DNA of 64,000 nt, from contig NZ_FOQO01000008.1 in NCBI RefSeq assembly GCF_900113765.1, forward strand, positions 62,001-126,000, read 5' to 3'. Made by a program: the position numbers and the translations under genes. The DNA is from Parapedobacter indicus (GTDB lineage: Bacteria; Bacteroidota; Bacteroidia; Sphingobacteriales; Sphingobacteriaceae). Of this stretch, positions 33,692-43,039 are shown in pieces (position 1 is the first letter of the stretch; each line of letters opens with the position of its first letter). The notes below the pieces were generated by a model. The model made no database searches and was not told the DNA's origin. It saw only the letters and a list, made by a program, of their open reading frames with translations.

Positions 33692-35988
33692 CGAGCACCT
33701 CCGTAACACCTAATGGCAAACAGGGAGGCTGGTATGTTTTCCGAGGGATGTTCCACATAGACGGTCAGTTTATCCGTTATCACCGGTCTGTCAAAAACGA
33801 TCGTATTCCGGGTTTGGTAGTTTCCTTCCCGTTGGTATACGACGGTACCCGCCGCGTCCTCGATCCGGTAACGACGCACGCAGAAAGGCATAACCCGTTC
33901 CGGATGCGTCATCAACACCGATTCCATCGGATGGTCCGTATCCGTATCGAATACAAGCTGGATACGATTGATCGATTGGGGACCGGGCCAGCTCAGTGTT
34001 ACCTTGGGAGCTCCATCAGCGGGGTCCGCCACCCAGGCATTGGGTCCGCTCACCGGCCTGTCTATTCCATTCCGCACGTTGTCCACGTCAAACAGCTTGA
34101 CCGGTTCCGAAAGCTGTATCGCAATGTTCTGTCCACCGGGCCGTCTTTGGGGGCACCAGAACTCAAACTCATCAATCCCCGAATCAACCGGAGGCAACTG
34201 TTTACCGTGATTGGACACCGCTTTATTCACCCCATTGAAAACCGATAACAATCCCGTAATCCGCTCCTCGGTATAGGGAAGTTTCACCTGCGAATTTTTG
34301 AGGAACGTCAAGAATACGTACTGATTGTCCTGGAGTTCAATGTCAAAGTCCAACTGCCCCCTCATATCACCGGCAACCAATGCAATATTTTTTGAAGCTA
34401 ATGTGATATCAGGTGTAAAGCCGCCCTTACGGCTGCTCATACGTAGCTCGACCTTCAACTCGGTATCCTGTTCGGCTCGGAACGCCAGCATAAAAGCCGG
34501 AACCCTTCCTGCTGGTAGCGGAATCAATTGTGCCGCCGATATCTCCAGCGACTTCCAGCTCACGTCGGTATCGCGGAACCCGGAAAACGCAAGTTCGCTG
34601 GATACGGCGATACGCGCCTCATGCACCAGATCTGCAGTATCATCGGCCAACGCCAACTCGGGTATATGCTGACCTGACTTCATCAACTCCCGCTGCAATT
34701 GATCCATGTGCCCTCGATGATAAAGCTGTCCCGGCGTGATTCCCTTTTCCCTGCACAGTGTTGCGGCAATGGCTACCGCCTGCCCCACATACGCACTCGT
34801 AGCCATTACCCGTGTAGCGCCAAAAGCTACGTGACTCACGCTGATGATCCGGCCGGCAAAAAAAAGGTTACTGATATTCCGGCTATATAAGCATCGGTAG
34901 GGAATCTGAAATACACCTTTGCTATGCCACTGGTTGCAAGGCTGACGTTCACTGAACACACCATCCGCCGGATGCAGGTCAATAGACCAACCGCCGTAAG
35001 CAACGGCATCCGGGTGCGTCCGCTGCTCGATCAAATCCCGTTGTGACAGCATGTACTCGCCTTCAAACCGTCGGCTCTCCCGTTTGCCGGGGATCATGCC
35101 TACCCATTCCAAGGTCATCGTATCTGCCTCGGGAAACTTACCCGAATTCTTGATGTAGTCCCAAATACCGTATACCACCCGCCAAAGCTCCCACTTGATC
35201 TGTTCCGTATCGTGCACCGTATCCAGTCGCCCCCCATGCTCCACCCACCACAATTGGCAGCCGTGTTCGTTGGCCTTGAAGTTTCGAAAACGGGGTATCT
35301 CCTTCGATACATCAGCGGCAAACGAAGGCGGGATAAACTGTATAGGCTTCCCCGTATCCTTGCTATAGAAGTATAACGAATGGCCAAGAAGTTCACCGTA
35401 ATCGGCATCCGGTGCCATCGGCTCATCAAACTCCTCTCTGCTTTCCGCTCCCATGCGGAAGGCGGCTCCCCCTAAGAAACCCACAATACCATCACCGGAA
35501 GCATCGCAAAACAGCGGTGCTTCGAGCCGGTATTCCGTTGAATTCTGGCTGCAGAACGCCTTCAATCCGCTAATGGTATCGGGGTTACTTTTTTCAACCT
35601 CATAAACCGCCGTATTAAGCAACAGGGTGATGTTCGGTTCGCTGGCTACCTTATCCAACAGGATCATGTCCAAGATGATGGGATTGCCTTCGGGATTGCG
35701 GTATAGGTTTTCCACCAGCAGTTCATCGATAACCCCTCCTTCCCTGGCCCACCGATTGTTGTTGCCCATGTGAGAAGTTGCCCCAAGCACCCACAGACGC
35801 ACTTCGCTGGAGGCATTGCCTCCCAGTACCGGGCGATCCTGCACCAACACTACCTTCAATCCCTGTCGTGCTGCCGTAATGGCCGCACATACCCCCGAAA
35901 GGCCACCGCCGGTGATGATGAGGTCGGCCTGTCGCACTATTACTTGTCTATTTCTTCCCGCTGCTACATACCCTTCTTTGATCTTCAT
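33688..35988 (-). CDS. FAD-dependent oxidoreductase (FAD_oxidored type), cytosolic paralogue
   Basis: 766 residues, no signal peptide. The N-terminal dinucleotide site ADLIITGGGLSGVCAAITAA is followed by QDRPVLGGNASSEVRLWVLGA and IPYRCLYSRNISNLFFAGRIIS, signatures shared with the exported paralogue at 45371. The C-terminal half (after about 440) looks like beta-sandwich modules, the last resembling an F5/8-type discoidin fold (INRIQLVFDTD...VRRYRIED). This type is found in many PULs but has no settled reaction; oxidation of a sugar or glycoside hydroxyl is a reasonable guess. Coupled by ATGA overlap to the symporter, which fits cytosolic processing of an imported sugar. Confidence 0.8.
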   Translation of the reverse strand: MKIKEGYVAAGRNRQVIVRQADLIITGGGLSGVCAAITAARQGLKVVLVQDRPVLGGNASSEVRLWVLGATSHMGNNNRWAREGGVIDELLVENLYRNPEGNPIILDMILLDKVASEPNITLLLNTAVYEVEKSNPDTISGLKAFCSQNSTEYRLEAPLFCDASGDGIVGFLGGAAFRMGAESREEFDEPMAPDADYGELLGHSLYFYSKDTGKPIQFIPPSFAADVSKEIPRFRNFKANEHGCQLWWVEHGGRLDTVHDTEQIKWELWRVVYGIWDYIKNSGKFPEADTMTLEWVGMIPGKRESRRFEGEYMLSQRDLIEQRTHPDAVAYGGWSIDLHPADGVFSERQPCNQWHSKGVFQIPYRCLYSRNISNLFFAGRIISVSHVAFGATRVMATSAYVGQAVAIAATLCREKGITPGQLYHRGHMDQLQRELMKSGQHIPELALADDTADLVHEARIAVSSELAFSGFRDTDVSWKSLEISAAQLIPLPAGRVPAFMLAFRAEQDTELKVELRMSSRKGGFTPDITLASKNIALVAGDMRGQLDFDIELQDNQYVFLTFLKNSQVKLPYTEERITGLLSVFNGVNKAVSNHGKQLPPVDSGIDEFEFWCPQRRPGGQNIAIQLSEPVKLFDVDNVRNGIDRPVSGPNAWVADPADGAPKVTLSWPGPQSINRIQLVFDTDTDHPMESVLMTHPERVMPFCVRRYRIEDAAGTVVYQREGNYQTRNTIVFDRPVITDKLTVYVEHPSENIPASLFAIRCYGGAR

Positions 35989-36017
35989 CGCTATTTCCTT
36001 CGTTATTAATTTACTAG

Positions 36018-38348
36018 CTAGTTAAAGACTATTTCACTTGATGCTCTAAAATGTTCTAATCCGTAACAAACAGTCAACGGGGTTCCTGGAGCTACTGAAA
36101 AAGGAAGTTGATGAACATCCAGCTCTCCGTCAAAATAGTGGCCATTAACCCCCTTTTCTTCCAGCGCTAACTTTGCCACTTCCCCCGTTGTGCCATGAAT
36201 TACTTGAACAAATGCTTTTTCTTTTTTATTCGGGTCCAAATTTAAAGGCGCGTGCAGTCTTACCCCGACACGTCCTTCTTTTGGTATCTTGCGGGCAATT
36301 TCATCGCTATTTACCTCGGTGAATTCAATAGAAGTAACGTCTGCGGCTTGGTAAGCCAAGGCCATTATCCAGGCCGTATTAAATGTGACCCATCCTTCCG
36401 TATGACCCGGATCCCCTCCGTAAGGATGATAAGGGTAAGCTGGTTCTTTGACGGACCCATCCAATACGCCCCTTGCCGTTTGCAGCATACCCGCGCCTCC
36501 ATCATATTCTCTGAACCAACCCAGGTCCGCGCCTTCAAAATCATGAACCGCGTCGTAGCTGAAATGCCTTCCATTGGGGTTTCGTCCAAACACATGGTCA
36601 ATATGCGCGGTTGCCATCACCCTAAGTCTATCGGCTTTCGTGCGATCGGCATCATATTTTTCGATGGCCCAAGCTGCAGCCAACGCAGGAACCGGGAACC
36701 CGGCAATATTGCCAACTTCATTGAAACTACCATGGGGGTTAAATTTCGGATCATCCGGATAACGGATATCGGGAATTGTCCACTGGTCAGCTGCATACTT
36801 CCGATAATCCCAATAATTATCGGCACGCTCGATTGCTACATCGGCCCAGCTCGACAGCTTGGCAGCCAACCTTTTGGGAGCACGTTTCGGGTATTTTTTG
36901 AGAAAGTAAGATAACGCATCCAGCGTAATGTATTCATTCATACGCTGACCTTTAGTGGTAGCGGGGTCACGCCAGTCCAGGTTTGTAATCAACCAAGCCG
37001 TTTGCTTGTATGCAGCTTCAAAAAACCGATCGGCATCTTTCCTATTCTCTCTCTTGGCCACCTCGTACATCATTAAGTTAGGGATGATAGAAAATCCTGG
37101 AGGGAACTGTCCTTTTCCCGACCCCAGAATCGTATAGGTTTGGAACAAATCTGCCGAATGATCAATATCATGCCAGTGCCACCGCCCTTTCTCCGAATTT
37201 CCCCAGATCGGGAACAGGTAGGCGACGGCTTCGTCGTAGACACGTCGCGGGATATACTCACTTAAATGAGGCCAAGCATACACAAACCAAGCTAACTGGC
37301 TTTTCAGCAACGTATGGTTCACTTCCCCCTTCAAATAAATATCCACCGCCCAATAGATCATTTTAACGATTTCGGGAGTTTCCGCGGGCAGATCTTCCCG
37401 AAGACCGCGATATAGGGATTGTTCCGGCATTCTATCCCGAGAAAATGCTTGTGGATTAGCAAAATACATGGAAATCAAGACCGGCAACTCAAATGAAAAT
37501 TGGTGGCTGTCGCGCCAAGCGACCCCTAGAAACGGACATCCCGGCCCAGCTTCGGTAGGTGTATACTCATCGGCGTTCCCATACCAGCAACGCGTATCGG
37601 CCATAAAAGCCATGGCCGGAAAATAAGATGCACGTTCCATGAGATAGGGTTCTATACGAAAGGGAAACGAGCGCCCTAAATCGTCCCCCCTTACTTCCAC
37701 CCAATACGGCCCGGGTATATCTGGCCTGAAATTGGAGAAATCACCCACTCCCTTGGCAATCGTTCCACTAAATACAACAGCGTCAGTGCTGTCGACAACC
37801 TTAAACGACGTCCCATCCACCGCAAGCGGCGCCGTAAACCGCTTTGCTCCCAATGTGTTGTATCCCGTTTGGTTGACCATCACAGGTTGAGGCTCATACG
37901 CATAAACTTCTATTTCACCGATGTAGACGTCTGCCTTGTGCCCGTGAACTTTTGGTTCTTTATTGAACTCCAACCTGATCGCCTTTACTTTGACCGGATC
38001 AAAAGTAATCAGGTGCGAGTACGGCATTCCTCCTTTGAACACCTCAGTCAGTCTATCATCGATTCGCGCAAGTATTCTGATATCATGAATTCCATTTAGG
38101 TTTTTCAACAGTACACGATCAACGCGATATTCGCCGTCCAAGTCAATTTCAATATATTTGGTGCGAACGGCCTCCGGCAGATACCAACAAGAGACATCGT
38201 TTCCGTCCACAACATATTCAAATGGATTGCTATCGATAACGGGGAATCCGCTTACGGATTTATGTTGCGCAATATTAGATGACTGCGCATCCGCGTACCC
38301 CATTGATGTAGCAATCATAACAACTGCAAGCAAAGCTTTTCTATTCAT
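36018..38348 (-). CDS. Glycoside hydrolase, GH9-like, with N-terminal discoidin domain
   Basis: 776 residues with a signal peptide (LLAVVMIATSMGYADA). Residues about 25-155 form an F5/8-type C (discoidin) sugar-binding domain (YIEIDLDGEYRVDRVLLKN). About 155-245 looks like the Ig-like module (PVMVNQTGYNTLGAKRF) that precedes GH9 catalytic domains. The rest is an (alpha/alpha)6-type region with FGRNPNGRHFSYDAV and a late EGWVTFNTAWIMALAYQ stretch at the places of GH9 signatures. Catalytic Asp/Glu residues cannot be assigned with certainty, so a family other than GH9 is possible. Periplasmic; part of the PUL operon. Confidence 0.65.
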   Translation of the reverse strand: MNRKALLAVVMIATSMGYADAQSSNIAQHKSVSGFPVIDSNPFEYVVDGNDVSCWYLPEAVRTKYIEIDLDGEYRVDRVLLKNLNGIHDIRILARIDDRLTEVFKGGMPYSHLITFDPVKVKAIRLEFNKEPKVHGHKADVYIGEIEVYAYEPQPVMVNQTGYNTLGAKRFTAPLAVDGTSFKVVDSTDAVVFSGTIAKGVGDFSNFRPDIPGPYWVEVRGDDLGRSFPFRIEPYLMERASYFPAMAFMADTRCWYGNADEYTPTEAGPGCPFLGVAWRDSHQFSFELPVLISMYFANPQAFSRDRMPEQSLYRGLREDLPAETPEIVKMIYWAVDIYLKGEVNHTLLKSQLAWFVYAWPHLSEYIPRRVYDEAVAYLFPIWGNSEKGRWHWHDIDHSADLFQTYTILGSGKGQFPPGFSIIPNLMMYEVAKRENRKDADRFFEAAYKQTAWLITNLDWRDPATTKGQRMNEYITLDALSYFLKKYPKRAPKRLAAKLSSWADVAIERADNYWDYRKYAADQWTIPDIRYPDDPKFNPHGSFNEVGNIAGFPVPALAAAWAIEKYDADRTKADRLRVMATAHIDHVFGRNPNGRHFSYDAVHDFEGADLGWFREYDGGAGMLQTARGVLDGSVKEPAYPYHPYGGDPGHTEGWVTFNTAWIMALAYQAADVTSIEFTEVNSDEIARKIPKEGRVGVRLHAPLNLDPNKKEKAFVQVIHGTTGEVAKLALEEKGVNGHYFDGELDVHQLPFSVAPGTPLTVCYGLEHFRASSEIVFN

Positions 38349-38404
38349 TTCTATTCTCCGTTTACAAATTTTTACAACACACAGCGTTGATCTTACTGCA
38401 TAAA

Positions 38405-40459
38405 TTAATTGTGTTCGTTTAACTTAATAGTTTGTTCCAACGCTACATAACCCGTAGGCTTGAAAATTTTCAGCGAAAGTTCATCAACGAACCCATTAAT
38501 GGAGAGGGAAATCTCTTTGCTTTCGCCGGGTTGCAATTCAGGCAGCGCAATCTGAATATGAGGAGCCTTCAAAATGTATCCGCGCACTGGATGGGCCGGA
38601 AAATCGCCTCGAGCCGTTACTTTCAGCCGCAACTGGTGCATACCTTGTTCACCGATTTGATACTGCACTTTTTCTACCGTTATAGGTGCCATTTCGCGTT
38701 GGTAAACCGCATAAGCAGGGCGCACCGATCGGTCTGGCCTCACCAATCCCCAGGGGCGGTAACCGTTGGGGTTGGTGTTATAGTAGCGGCTCTGGTAATC
38801 GTTGTACGTCCACCACGCTGCGCCGATTACGAAAGGGCGCTTCCGGATTTCACTGACCACGTCGGTAACATGCTGTGCCGGCCAAGCTTCACCTTTGTCG
38901 GTATCTGAACGCACCCCCCATTCACTAATCAGGATAGGTTTATCCGGATAGAGGGTGTGTATATGGTCTAAGGTTCGGCCGTGACCACCATAAATGTTTG
39001 CGCTTATAAAATCTACATACTGGCTGGCCTCATCTGCGGGTTTTTCAGGTTTGGCATTGAGGCGATTACTCGCAAATGTATACAACCGTGTAGGATCCAG
39101 TTCCCGCGCATACGCGATCATGTCTTTCGTCCAACGTTGGCCGGCTGGCTCATCGGATCGATATTCGTTGCCCATGCTATAGGCAATCACGCTGGGATGA
39201 TTCCAATCGCGCTCGACCATCTCCTGAAACTGCTGCTTGAATGTTGCCCGGATGGTGTCATTATCCAGCTGCGTCGGCGTAAGCTGCCAATTGCCCACTT
39301 CCGTAACGATCAACATGCCGTATCGGTCAGCCAAATCATAAAAATATTCAGACGGTGTATAATGTGTTAAACGTTGGAATTCCATACCTGCTTCTTTCAT
39401 AAGCTTGAAGTCCTTCTCGATGAGCCAGTCAGGCTCCATCGACCCTAAGCCGGGGTAGTCCAACACCCGATTGCCTCCTCCCAACCGCACCGGTTGGCCG
39501 TTGAGTAATAACTGGGCATTGCGGACCTCTATTTTCCGGATTCCAAAGTGCGTGGTAAGCGTATCATCCCCTACACTTGCCGTTAGCTCATAAAGCGTCG
39601 GTGAATCCACGTTCCAAAGTGTGGTCTGAGCTGCCGTCAGCTCGCTTTCAGACTCCAGTATCATTGTTTGACCTGCTGATATATCTACAGCCTTGTTCTT
39701 CCACGTCAGTGAAAGCACGTCCGCTCCCAATTGCACCTTATAGTTCGTCTGAGGTGATATCGCGCGTGGGCTGGCATTGCGTATCCGTACGTTAGTTTTC
39801 AGTACTGAAGTTCCTGTCGTCAAATCCGGTATAGCGGCTACCTTCATGTTTTCAATGTACACTTCGGGCTCAATGGTGAGGTAAACAGGCCTTACGAGTC
39901 CGCCATAGTTAATCCAAGCCGGATACGAGTCGTTTATATCATCGTTATCCTTTGTGCCCGGCACCGTATTCGGCTTCCAGGTATCGTTATTTACGGATAC
40001 CGCCAACAGATTCTCTCCGTCTTTTAGGTGATCGGTAATATCGAAATGAAAAGGTGTATATCCGCCTTCATGTATACCGATCCATTGCCCATTTAACCAG
40101 ACTTTCGTAAGGTAATAAGCGGCATCAAAGTGAAGGATTACACGTTTACCCGGCACAGGCCTCCATGCAAACGATTTGCGGTACCAAGCAGTTCCCGTAT
40201 AAAAAAGATAACGTGGGTCGCTGGAAAAGCAATGCGGTACCGTCACTTTATCCTGCCGCCCTTCCCGGGTTATCCCTTCGAGGTACCACTGACCGATTTC
40301 GCCTCGGTCAGCCAGATCGAGCGCAAATGTCCATTCACCGTGAAGCGGGATGGCATTCGGTTGCCGGATCGTATATTGTGCAAAAACACCATTCGAAAAA
40401 AAACAGATAAAAAGCCAAATGGCGAATCCTTTCATTCCAGTCATTGTAAATGATTCCAA
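38405..40459 (-). CDS. Glycoside hydrolase family 2 protein (beta-galactosidase/glucuronidase-like)
   Basis: 684-residue exo-glycosidase with a signal peptide (FAIWLFICFFSNGVFAQ). Domain order is typical: a jelly-roll sugar-binding domain (about 30-200, FYTGTAWYRKSF, HEGGYTPFHFDIT), an Ig-like domain, then a TIM barrel from about 300 with the acid/base Glu in AYSMGNEYRSDEP and the nucleophile Glu in ILISEWGVRSD. The subtype could be beta-galactosidase, beta-glucuronidase or beta-mannosidase. The first ATG (40459) follows the upstream stop directly; ATGs at 40444 and 40435 are also possible and fit the signal peptide better. Confidence 0.9.
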   Translation of the reverse strand: MESFTMTGMKGFAIWLFICFFSNGVFAQYTIRQPNAIPLHGEWTFALDLADRGEIGQWYLEGITREGRQDKVTVPHCFSSDPRYLFYTGTAWYRKSFAWRPVPGKRVILHFDAAYYLTKVWLNGQWIGIHEGGYTPFHFDITDHLKDGENLLAVSVNNDTWKPNTVPGTKDNDDINDSYPAWINYGGLVRPVYLTIEPEVYIENMKVAAIPDLTTGTSVLKTNVRIRNASPRAISPQTNYKVQLGADVLSLTWKNKAVDISAGQTMILESESELTAAQTTLWNVDSPTLYELTASVGDDTLTTHFGIRKIEVRNAQLLLNGQPVRLGGGNRVLDYPGLGSMEPDWLIEKDFKLMKEAGMEFQRLTHYTPSEYFYDLADRYGMLIVTEVGNWQLTPTQLDNDTIRATFKQQFQEMVERDWNHPSVIAYSMGNEYRSDEPAGQRWTKDMIAYARELDPTRLYTFASNRLNAKPEKPADEASQYVDFISANIYGGHGRTLDHIHTLYPDKPILISEWGVRSDTDKGEAWPAQHVTDVVSEIRKRPFVIGAAWWTYNDYQSRYYNTNPNGYRPWGLVRPDRSVRPAYAVYQREMAPITVEKVQYQIGEQGMHQLRLKVTARGDFPAHPVRGYILKAPHIQIALPELQPGESKEISLSINGFVDELSLKIFKPTGYVALEQTIKLNEHN

Positions 40460-43036
40460 TCAATTAGTTAATTTGATCACTTTTAACCCAAAAGGTTGCA
40501 TACTCACCGTGAAATTCCCGTCTTCTGCAAACATATCTTCGCATTTATCTCCATTTTCATCCAACAACACAGCTTTGGAATATGCTGCATCGGGAACACG
40601 GAAATGGACCGCGCTACGCTGTATCCGCGTACTGTTATTCAATAGGATCAAATACGTGTCGCCATTCTCAATGGATTTTGCCGCCATGAAATCTACTTGT
40701 TGATTGGACACCTTGAGCCCTTCCGCGGGTAACCACAACGCTACCTCATTACCGAAAAGCGTACCCGGAGCAAAACCATACGATTGATGCGGGCCCACTT
40801 TAGGCGCCACGAATCCTCTTGGAAATTTGATAAGCCCGTTGGAACGGGAGCTGATCTCGGCCATCAAATAGTCGGTTATCCAACCCACCTGCCACCATGC
40901 ATGATGCGGAAATGGGCCTGCCCCATCGTCCATGCGAGCCCAATAATAGGAAGCTACATGTGTAGTTGAATCGACAAACGCATCTCTCCCCCATGCCGCT
41001 GCACGTGCCATATCACGGAACAGCTGTTCACCAGTTAAATCCGCCATCCGCACAAAAAGACCAGCATGGCTGGCCAAGGCAATCGGACCACCTCCGTTTG
41101 CAGATCCGAGTGTTCCACCGTGTTCGAAGCTCAGCCCCACCTGGCTGATCTCCCAATCTTCCTTCCGTTTGCCCCGCACTTCCTTCACCTCCTGCGAGGG
41201 AATGGGGTGCGTATAGATGGAAGCCGTATAGATTTTTGCCGTCTCCACAGCCGCTTCAAGATACGAATCGTTGCGGGTTATCTCGAATAAATCAAGCAAT
41301 GCTTGGGCACTCTGTGCGGTAGCGAAATCAGGCACAAAGCGAACGTCACCGCACACCCCTAGGAAATATCCCTTTTTTACTGCATTCGTAACAAACCAAT
41401 CTGCACCTTTTACCGCTCCCTTCAAGTATTTTTCATCGCCAAGTAATCGATATGCTACAATCAGCCCATAAAATGTGGGGCGCAAATCCAGCTGATCCGT
41501 AAATACCGGCTGTTTGGTATGCCTGTCATAAGCTACCTCCCAACCGCCGTCCGCATGCTGCCATTGCAACAGCTTATCCGCGCCGATGCGCAGCCGATCT
41601 TTCAACGCTTGGTCGGTTGGATCGAATAGGAGGATGTTTCCGATATCCAACATCGTATAATACGTTAATGCAATGGGTTCAACGTAGTCGCCCCACTCTT
41701 CGGTAAAACGGCGGCTCTTCCACAGGTAATACTGTCCAACCGCAGCCCCCTTAAAAAAGCCATCTTCCGTTTGTTGTTGCGTGAGCTTGAAGTTCCTTGC
41801 CGGCTGCAACCGGGTTTCGTTTAACACCGAATCGCCTGTAATCCGGGCCAACATCCACATAGCGCCGTAATCGGCATTTTTCATGGCATCCCTATCGGAG
41901 CCAACGACACCCCCCAAATAAGACTGCGCCCCGATTTCCATCCCTTGGTATTCGTGTATGTTCCACAGGGATGTACGGTCATCTTTCAAGTAGTTCAACA
42001 TCGAAAGAATACGGTTGGAAAGTGATTCCCGCGTGTTTTTCAGCTCAACGGCTTTACGGAAATCGTACACATCGTAAATGGCATGCTGGTATACCTGAAA
42101 CCAATCGTTCTGTTGTATTGAAAACCGAAACCGAAAGATGCGCTCCTCACCTGCTTCCATAAAGGAATCCATCTCCCCCAATACCGGATGGTAGAGGGTA
42201 GGAGAAAGTTGCGCCTGCCGATTCATCAGCGATAGGCCGAGGCGCCATTCGCTGCGCGTGTCATGACTTCCGGCCCACGGATCCGTTGCGGTTGCTTCCG
42301 GATCTGCAATCACAGCCAGTGTTATGCCCTGCTTATTTTGGATGAGTGGAGAAAGCGTACTTGCGGTACGCTCGCGGACCACCACTGGGATATTCGGTAT
42401 CCCTTGCCCATAGGCATATGCCCGAAGCAAGTCTGGCTGAATTTCATGCCCCTGGAAGTACCCCGGCAGCATTGCCCATTCCAGGTCATCGGGACTGGTT
42501 GCAAAAAGTGTAGGTGAAGCGAACGAAAAATAGCCCGATTGTTTGGCTTTAATCCGCATTTCCACCCATATATCGGAGGTATACAGGTGGTCCAGTGTCC
42601 ATGTGATTTCGGCTGTGAATTGGTCGGCCTGATGAATAAATTCCACACCGTTCGGTCCCGATTTCGCATTCGTTGGATAAAACGAAGTAGCTTCTCCCGC
42701 CGTATTGAGAGCCACCGGCCGGAAATTATCCACCCACCTGGAAATAATGTATTTATAGGAGTCAAACACATGCCCCTGGGCACGCTCCATCAGCGACGTA
42801 TCCGGCTGTGTATCGGGCGTGCTTTTCGAATAGAGGGCGAGGTAACTTCCTTGCGTATTCGGCACCGCTATTGCTTCGCTATTCCGATGAAGCGTAATTT
42901 CATCCAACACATAGCCATTCGGCGTCTCTTCCCATTTCAACCGCAAATCTCGGTTTTCCAACACGATGTCCGATTGTCCAAACGCGCAAGTCGAAACCAC
43001 CTGCACAAAGATAATGAGTCCACTAATTTTCTTCAT
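40460..43036 (-). CDS. Secreted (alpha/alpha)6-toroid-like protein, probable carbohydrate-active enzyme
   Basis: 858 residues with a signal peptide (ISGLIIFVQVVSTCAFGQ). The first about 330 residues are beta-rich (a super-sandwich look). From about 340 to 720 helix pairs with toroid-type repeats appear (WQHADGGWEVAYDRHT, DLRPTFYGLIVAYRLLGDEKYLKGAVKGADWF, SAQALLDLFEITRND), as in polysaccharide lyases and GH families with (alpha/alpha)6 barrels. A small beta domain ends the protein. I do not recognise a defined family, and catalytic residues are not assigned. Its place between GH31 and GH2, with a gap of three bases to GH31 and none to GH2, argues that it acts on the same substrate. Confidence 0.6.
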   Translation of the reverse strand: MKKISGLIIFVQVVSTCAFGQSDIVLENRDLRLKWEETPNGYVLDEITLHRNSEAIAVPNTQGSYLALYSKSTPDTQPDTSLMERAQGHVFDSYKYIISRWVDNFRPVALNTAGEATSFYPTNAKSGPNGVEFIHQADQFTAEITWTLDHLYTSDIWVEMRIKAKQSGYFSFASPTLFATSPDDLEWAMLPGYFQGHEIQPDLLRAYAYGQGIPNIPVVVRERTASTLSPLIQNKQGITLAVIADPEATATDPWAGSHDTRSEWRLGLSLMNRQAQLSPTLYHPVLGEMDSFMEAGEERIFRFRFSIQQNDWFQVYQHAIYDVYDFRKAVELKNTRESLSNRILSMLNYLKDDRTSLWNIHEYQGMEIGAQSYLGGVVGSDRDAMKNADYGAMWMLARITGDSVLNETRLQPARNFKLTQQQTEDGFFKGAAVGQYYLWKSRRFTEEWGDYVEPIALTYYTMLDIGNILLFDPTDQALKDRLRIGADKLLQWQHADGGWEVAYDRHTKQPVFTDQLDLRPTFYGLIVAYRLLGDEKYLKGAVKGADWFVTNAVKKGYFLGVCGDVRFVPDFATAQSAQALLDLFEITRNDSYLEAAVETAKIYTASIYTHPIPSQEVKEVRGKRKEDWEISQVGLSFEHGGTLGSANGGGPIALASHAGLFVRMADLTGEQLFRDMARAAAWGRDAFVDSTTHVASYYWARMDDGAGPFPHHAWWQVGWITDYLMAEISSRSNGLIKFPRGFVAPKVGPHQSYGFAPGTLFGNEVALWLPAEGLKVSNQQVDFMAAKSIENGDTYLILLNNSTRIQRSAVHFRVPDAAYSKAVLLDENGDKCEDMFAEDGNFTVSMQPFGLKVIKLTN

Positions 43037-43039
43037 TTC

